From Lutjanus erythropterus (taxonomy: Eukaryota > Chordata > Actinopteri > Lutjaniformes > Lutjanidae): DNA of 64,000 nt. The position numbers and the translations under genes were made by a program. Under the pieces are notes generated by a model that saw nothing but the letters and a program-made list of their open reading frames with translations, was not told the origin of the DNA and did no database searches. Positions 61,930 through 64,000 of this stretch are shown piece after piece; position 1 is the stretch's first letter, and each line of letters begins with the position of its first letter. Where the stretch lies: the NCBI GenBank assembly GCA_020091685.1, contig CM034608.1, forward strand, positions 7,599,751-7,663,750. The letters are read 5' to 3'.

Positions 61930-62520
61930 TGCTAATTGCTGCTTTTACATTGTGCGGCCTATAGAGCTAGCACAGTAAGCAAGTAAAGACTTCCTTTGAT
62001 TGAGTGGCTAACTTCCAGTTAAGCTTCATGTATGCCATTTCTATCACAATGTAAGTCTATGGGGGAAAAGTCTTTTGGGCTGCAGAGCATCAGGTGTCAT
62101 TGCAAGGGTTGACCACAGTGTCAAATTGGCACTCTCCCTGGGGGCTTTGTTCTGGCTCATCTGTTCAGCAGGAAAGTACACTACAATATGTTTATGAAAA
62201 CCTTTGAAGCAAGACATAGGCAATGTCATAACAGAATACAGATCCATATTTGATCAACATTGCCCAGTTTTACAGTTTTACAGGCTCTGTTGCAAACTGG
62301 AAACACAATGGCAGCTGTCTAGTTGCAGTCTGTCTTGTATTATAGCTGAACAGTACACTAAAATGTGTTTCTGAATACATTCTAGCCTAGAAATAGGCAG
62401 TGTAGTAACATAATCTTGATCCATATTTAATTAGCACTGCCTAGTTTGTCAGTCACATGGTAGCCCCACCCTAAAGCATACCCAGCAGCATTGTCTATAT
62501 TACTTTAAATGGTGCCATAA
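61930..62520 (+). repeat. Interspersed repeat with 177-bp divergent internal duplication
   Basis: 62166-62275 and 62343-62452 carry the same block order: 'gtacactacaatatgtttat' against GTACACTAAAATGTGTTTC, 'agacataggcaatgtcataa' against AGAAATAGGCAGTGTAGTAA, and GATCCATATTT in both, offset by 177 bp. The preceding stretch (62040-62160) has 'gtaagtctatgggggaaaag' and 'gggctgcagagcatcaggtg'. The whole resembles a common fish dispersed repeat. Confidence 0.55.
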
Positions 62521-62524
62521 TTTA

Positions 62525-62760
62525 CTACATGAGCATTGTGCTGTACTGAGGAAGACTTAAAAATAGTGTTTGAGACCATAAACTCATTAGGAAACTTTCA
62601 AGAGGTCATGAATCAAGTCAGGAGTAGACTCATTTTCTCATTAATTAACATACAATTAGACTTCTTTTTACAACCAGTCATTAGGAAGAATGCAGATTTA
62701 AGGCTCTTCTGGATTGGCTCCACTTTTCAGACTCAAAAGCACCATCCACTAATTAAATAT
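62525..62760 (+). repeat. Common teleost interspersed repeat
   Basis: Contains 'gtgtttgagaccataaactc', 'gtcatgaatcaagtcaggag', 'tagactcattttctcattaa', 'agacttctttttacaaccag' and 'gaagaatgcagatttaaggc', blocks in the order of a very abundant fish repeat. A 104-codon ORF at 62536-62850 is drawn from it and is not a gene. Confidence 0.6.
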
Positions 62761-63455
62761 ACAGTCTATGGTTGGGACACATTTTGTTCCCAAAATATGG
62801 GAGTACTTGTTTTCCATGTTCGCAGACATATGTGTAAATGTGCTGAATAATATGTACACAACCTGTCATGGCTGCAGTGGTATGAAACCAAGCGAGGGTC
62901 ATAACAGATCAAGTATGAAAAGTTCACTTTGAGGTTGAAATGGTGTTTCAGCTTCATTCAGCACAGCGAGGGTCCCTGACACAACTCAGAGGGTTGACCT
63001 CGAGGTTAAAGCTACTATACATCAGCTCATTATAGGAGACAGGAGGTACGGTCCAAGGTGGTGTTTAGTATGGACATCATTATTCTCCCTCTGCCGCTGC
63101 CTCCAGGCTTGGCCCTTTGATGGAATGTGAAATTACATGTGAAAGCCTTTTCAATTACATATTAAACAGCTCCGGCCCTGAACTTGTCAGTGAGTAGAGA
63201 ATACTTTAATCTTTGTGTAATTGTTTCTGTTCTCTGCCCAACCTGAGAAAGTCACAACTTTTAACAAGAACCCTACAACCTAATTATCCTGCTCTAATCC
63301 ATTAAACATTTCACACACCTCCACCACCTCCATCTTTTATATTACCTCTGTCTGACCTTTGACCTGTGAACCTATGCATGCAACAGTCTCTGCCTGGTCC
63401 GCCCTTGCCACCTTGCTCAGCCCTCCCCACCATGTGTGCCCTCCCCTCCCTGCAG

Positions 63456-63664
63456 GTTGGCGACCAGATCTTGGAAGTGAACGGCCGCAGCTTCCTGAGC
63501 ATCCCGCACGACGAAGCCGTCAGGGTCCTGAAATCCTCACGGCACCTGATGATGACAGTGAAAGACGTGGGACGTGTGCCGCACGCCAGGACGGTGGTGG
63601 GTGAGACCAAGTGGATCGCCAGCTCGCAGATTGCAGAAAGCTCCGCCAACAGCAGCATGGCAGG
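63456..63664 (+). CDS. whrn: Whirlin exon C: second half of PDZ2 and following segment
   Basis: 209 bp: 69 codons plus the GG of a split Gly codon. It opens VGDQILEVNGRSFLSIPHDEA, completing PDZ2. The His in IPHDEAV occupies the first position of the second helix, as in class I PDZ domains, which suits the C-terminal ligands of usherin and ADGRV1. VLKSSRHLMMTVKDVGR is the last helix and strand. After it, HARTVVGETKWIASSQIAES matches the conserved start of the whirlin region leading to the second harmonin-N-like domain, which lies in later exons outside the window. The acceptor is CTCCCTGCAG (ending 63455) and the donor GTGAGT starts at 63665. Entry is phase 0, exit phase 2. It is markedly more GC-rich than surrounding sequence. 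No defect is seen. Confidence 0.97.
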
Positions 63665-64000
63665 GTGAGTTGTGATTGGGCCCAAAACATCTGGTCCAAG
63701 GCCACACATAAATACATTAACAGAGTCCTGCTATTCCAACTTGCTAATGTCAGTACTATGTTTTCTGTGAAATAACTAAATCTAGATTTCCATTTATTAA
63801 TGGCAGTTGTAAAAGGATATAAAAAGTACCATTAACTGTTGAGAAATAAAAACATGAAGTGAAAAGTGCTGCTTCATTCAAATTACTTTTCTTTAAAGGT
63901 ACGTGCATTCAGGATTTGTCAGTTGCTGTTAGTAAATGCACCAGAAAGGTAACTGTCTCATTCCCAGGATGTCAACTATGATGCTCTGGGTTGGTAAAGT
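63665..64000 (+). other. whrn: Start of the next whirlin intron
   Basis: The donor GTGAGT is followed by AT-rich sequence with no coding block that resembles the expected next whirlin segment. The intron runs off the window. Confidence 0.85.

Larger units (their letters stand above)
23211..63455 (+). other. whrn: Whirlin intron of about 40 kb between exons B and C
   Basis: This 40,245-bp GT-AG intron separates the two halves of PDZ2. Most of it is AT-rich non-coding DNA with dispersed repeats, described individually. Stretches with nothing I can support: 23211-24589, 25889-27539, 27711-29280, 29693-30884, 31061-33840, 34279-35409, 35614-39640, 40816-47230, 47298-48599, 50849-51654, 53736-55773, 56661-57429, 57526-59104, 60471-61929 and 62761-63455. 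They contain short chance ORFs and short T-rich or A-rich runs (for example 34452-34469 and 47682-47694) only. The branch region and a C/T-rich stretch ending CCTGCAG precede exon C. Confidence 0.88.

Noticed and set aside
63311..63709. 132-codon antisense ORF overlapping whirlin exon C, and other frames of the exon
   Set aside because: It is the shadow of a GC-rich coding exon on the other strand; the sense frame matches whirlin PDZ2 with proper splice sites.
1..64000. CRISPR array, prophage, operon or biosynthetic cluster
   Set aside because: There are no regularly spaced direct repeats of that type and no dense prokaryotic coding; the exon-intron structure and repeats are those of a fish.

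Overview
The window reads as ray-finned fish nuclear DNA, probably a percomorph-type teleost. It is AT-rich and mostly non-coding, with GT-AG splice sites, TG/CA microsatellites and many decayed interspersed repeats of kinds common in teleosts: tRNA-headed SINEs, L1/L2-like LINE scraps, hAT-like and Tc1-like DNA elements, and fold-back MITEs. There is no bacterial gene organisation, CRISPR array or operon.

One host gene is supported: whirlin (WHRN/DFNB31), the multi-PDZ scaffold of hair-cell stereocilia and photoreceptor periciliary membrane. It runs on the + strand and three consecutive coding exons are visible. Exon A (15553-15771, 73 codons) carries the end of PDZ1 and the PDZ1-PDZ2 linker. 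Exon B (23085-23210, 42 codons) carries the first half of PDZ2 with the ligand carboxylate-binding loop. Exon C (63456-63664, 69 codons plus 2 nt) carries the second half of PDZ2 and the segment after it. The exons join in frame (phase 0, 0, then 2) to 184 complete codons. The first whirlin exons lie before the window and the later ones after it. Teleosts can carry two copies (whrna, whrnb); I cannot tell which this is.

Layout: 1-15552 is sequence upstream of exon A with no recognisable whirlin exon, presumably intron. It holds LINE fragments and an intact-looking hAT MITE with target-site duplications at 9633-10301. 15772-23084 is a 7.3-kb intron with a short tandem array just after exon A and a SINE inserted in a MITE near 21.2-21.7 kb. 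23211-63455 is an intron of about 40 kb that cuts PDZ2 in two; it holds most of the repeats, including two long fold-back elements (49.6 and 53.4 kb), LINE scraps near 52 and 60 kb, a Tc1-like scrap at 59.4 kb and a hAT scrap encoding a BED-type zinc finger at 60.1-60.4 kb. 63665-64000 starts the next intron.

I found no convincing second host gene, tRNA, rRNA or other RNA gene, and no clearly new biological system. The more interesting signals are the repeat-loaded intron splitting a PDZ domain, frame-neutral exons, large hairpin-forming sequence within the transcription unit, and a few non-repeat stretches that could be conserved regulatory DNA. Repeat family assignments come from memory of typical teleost repeats, not from a database search.
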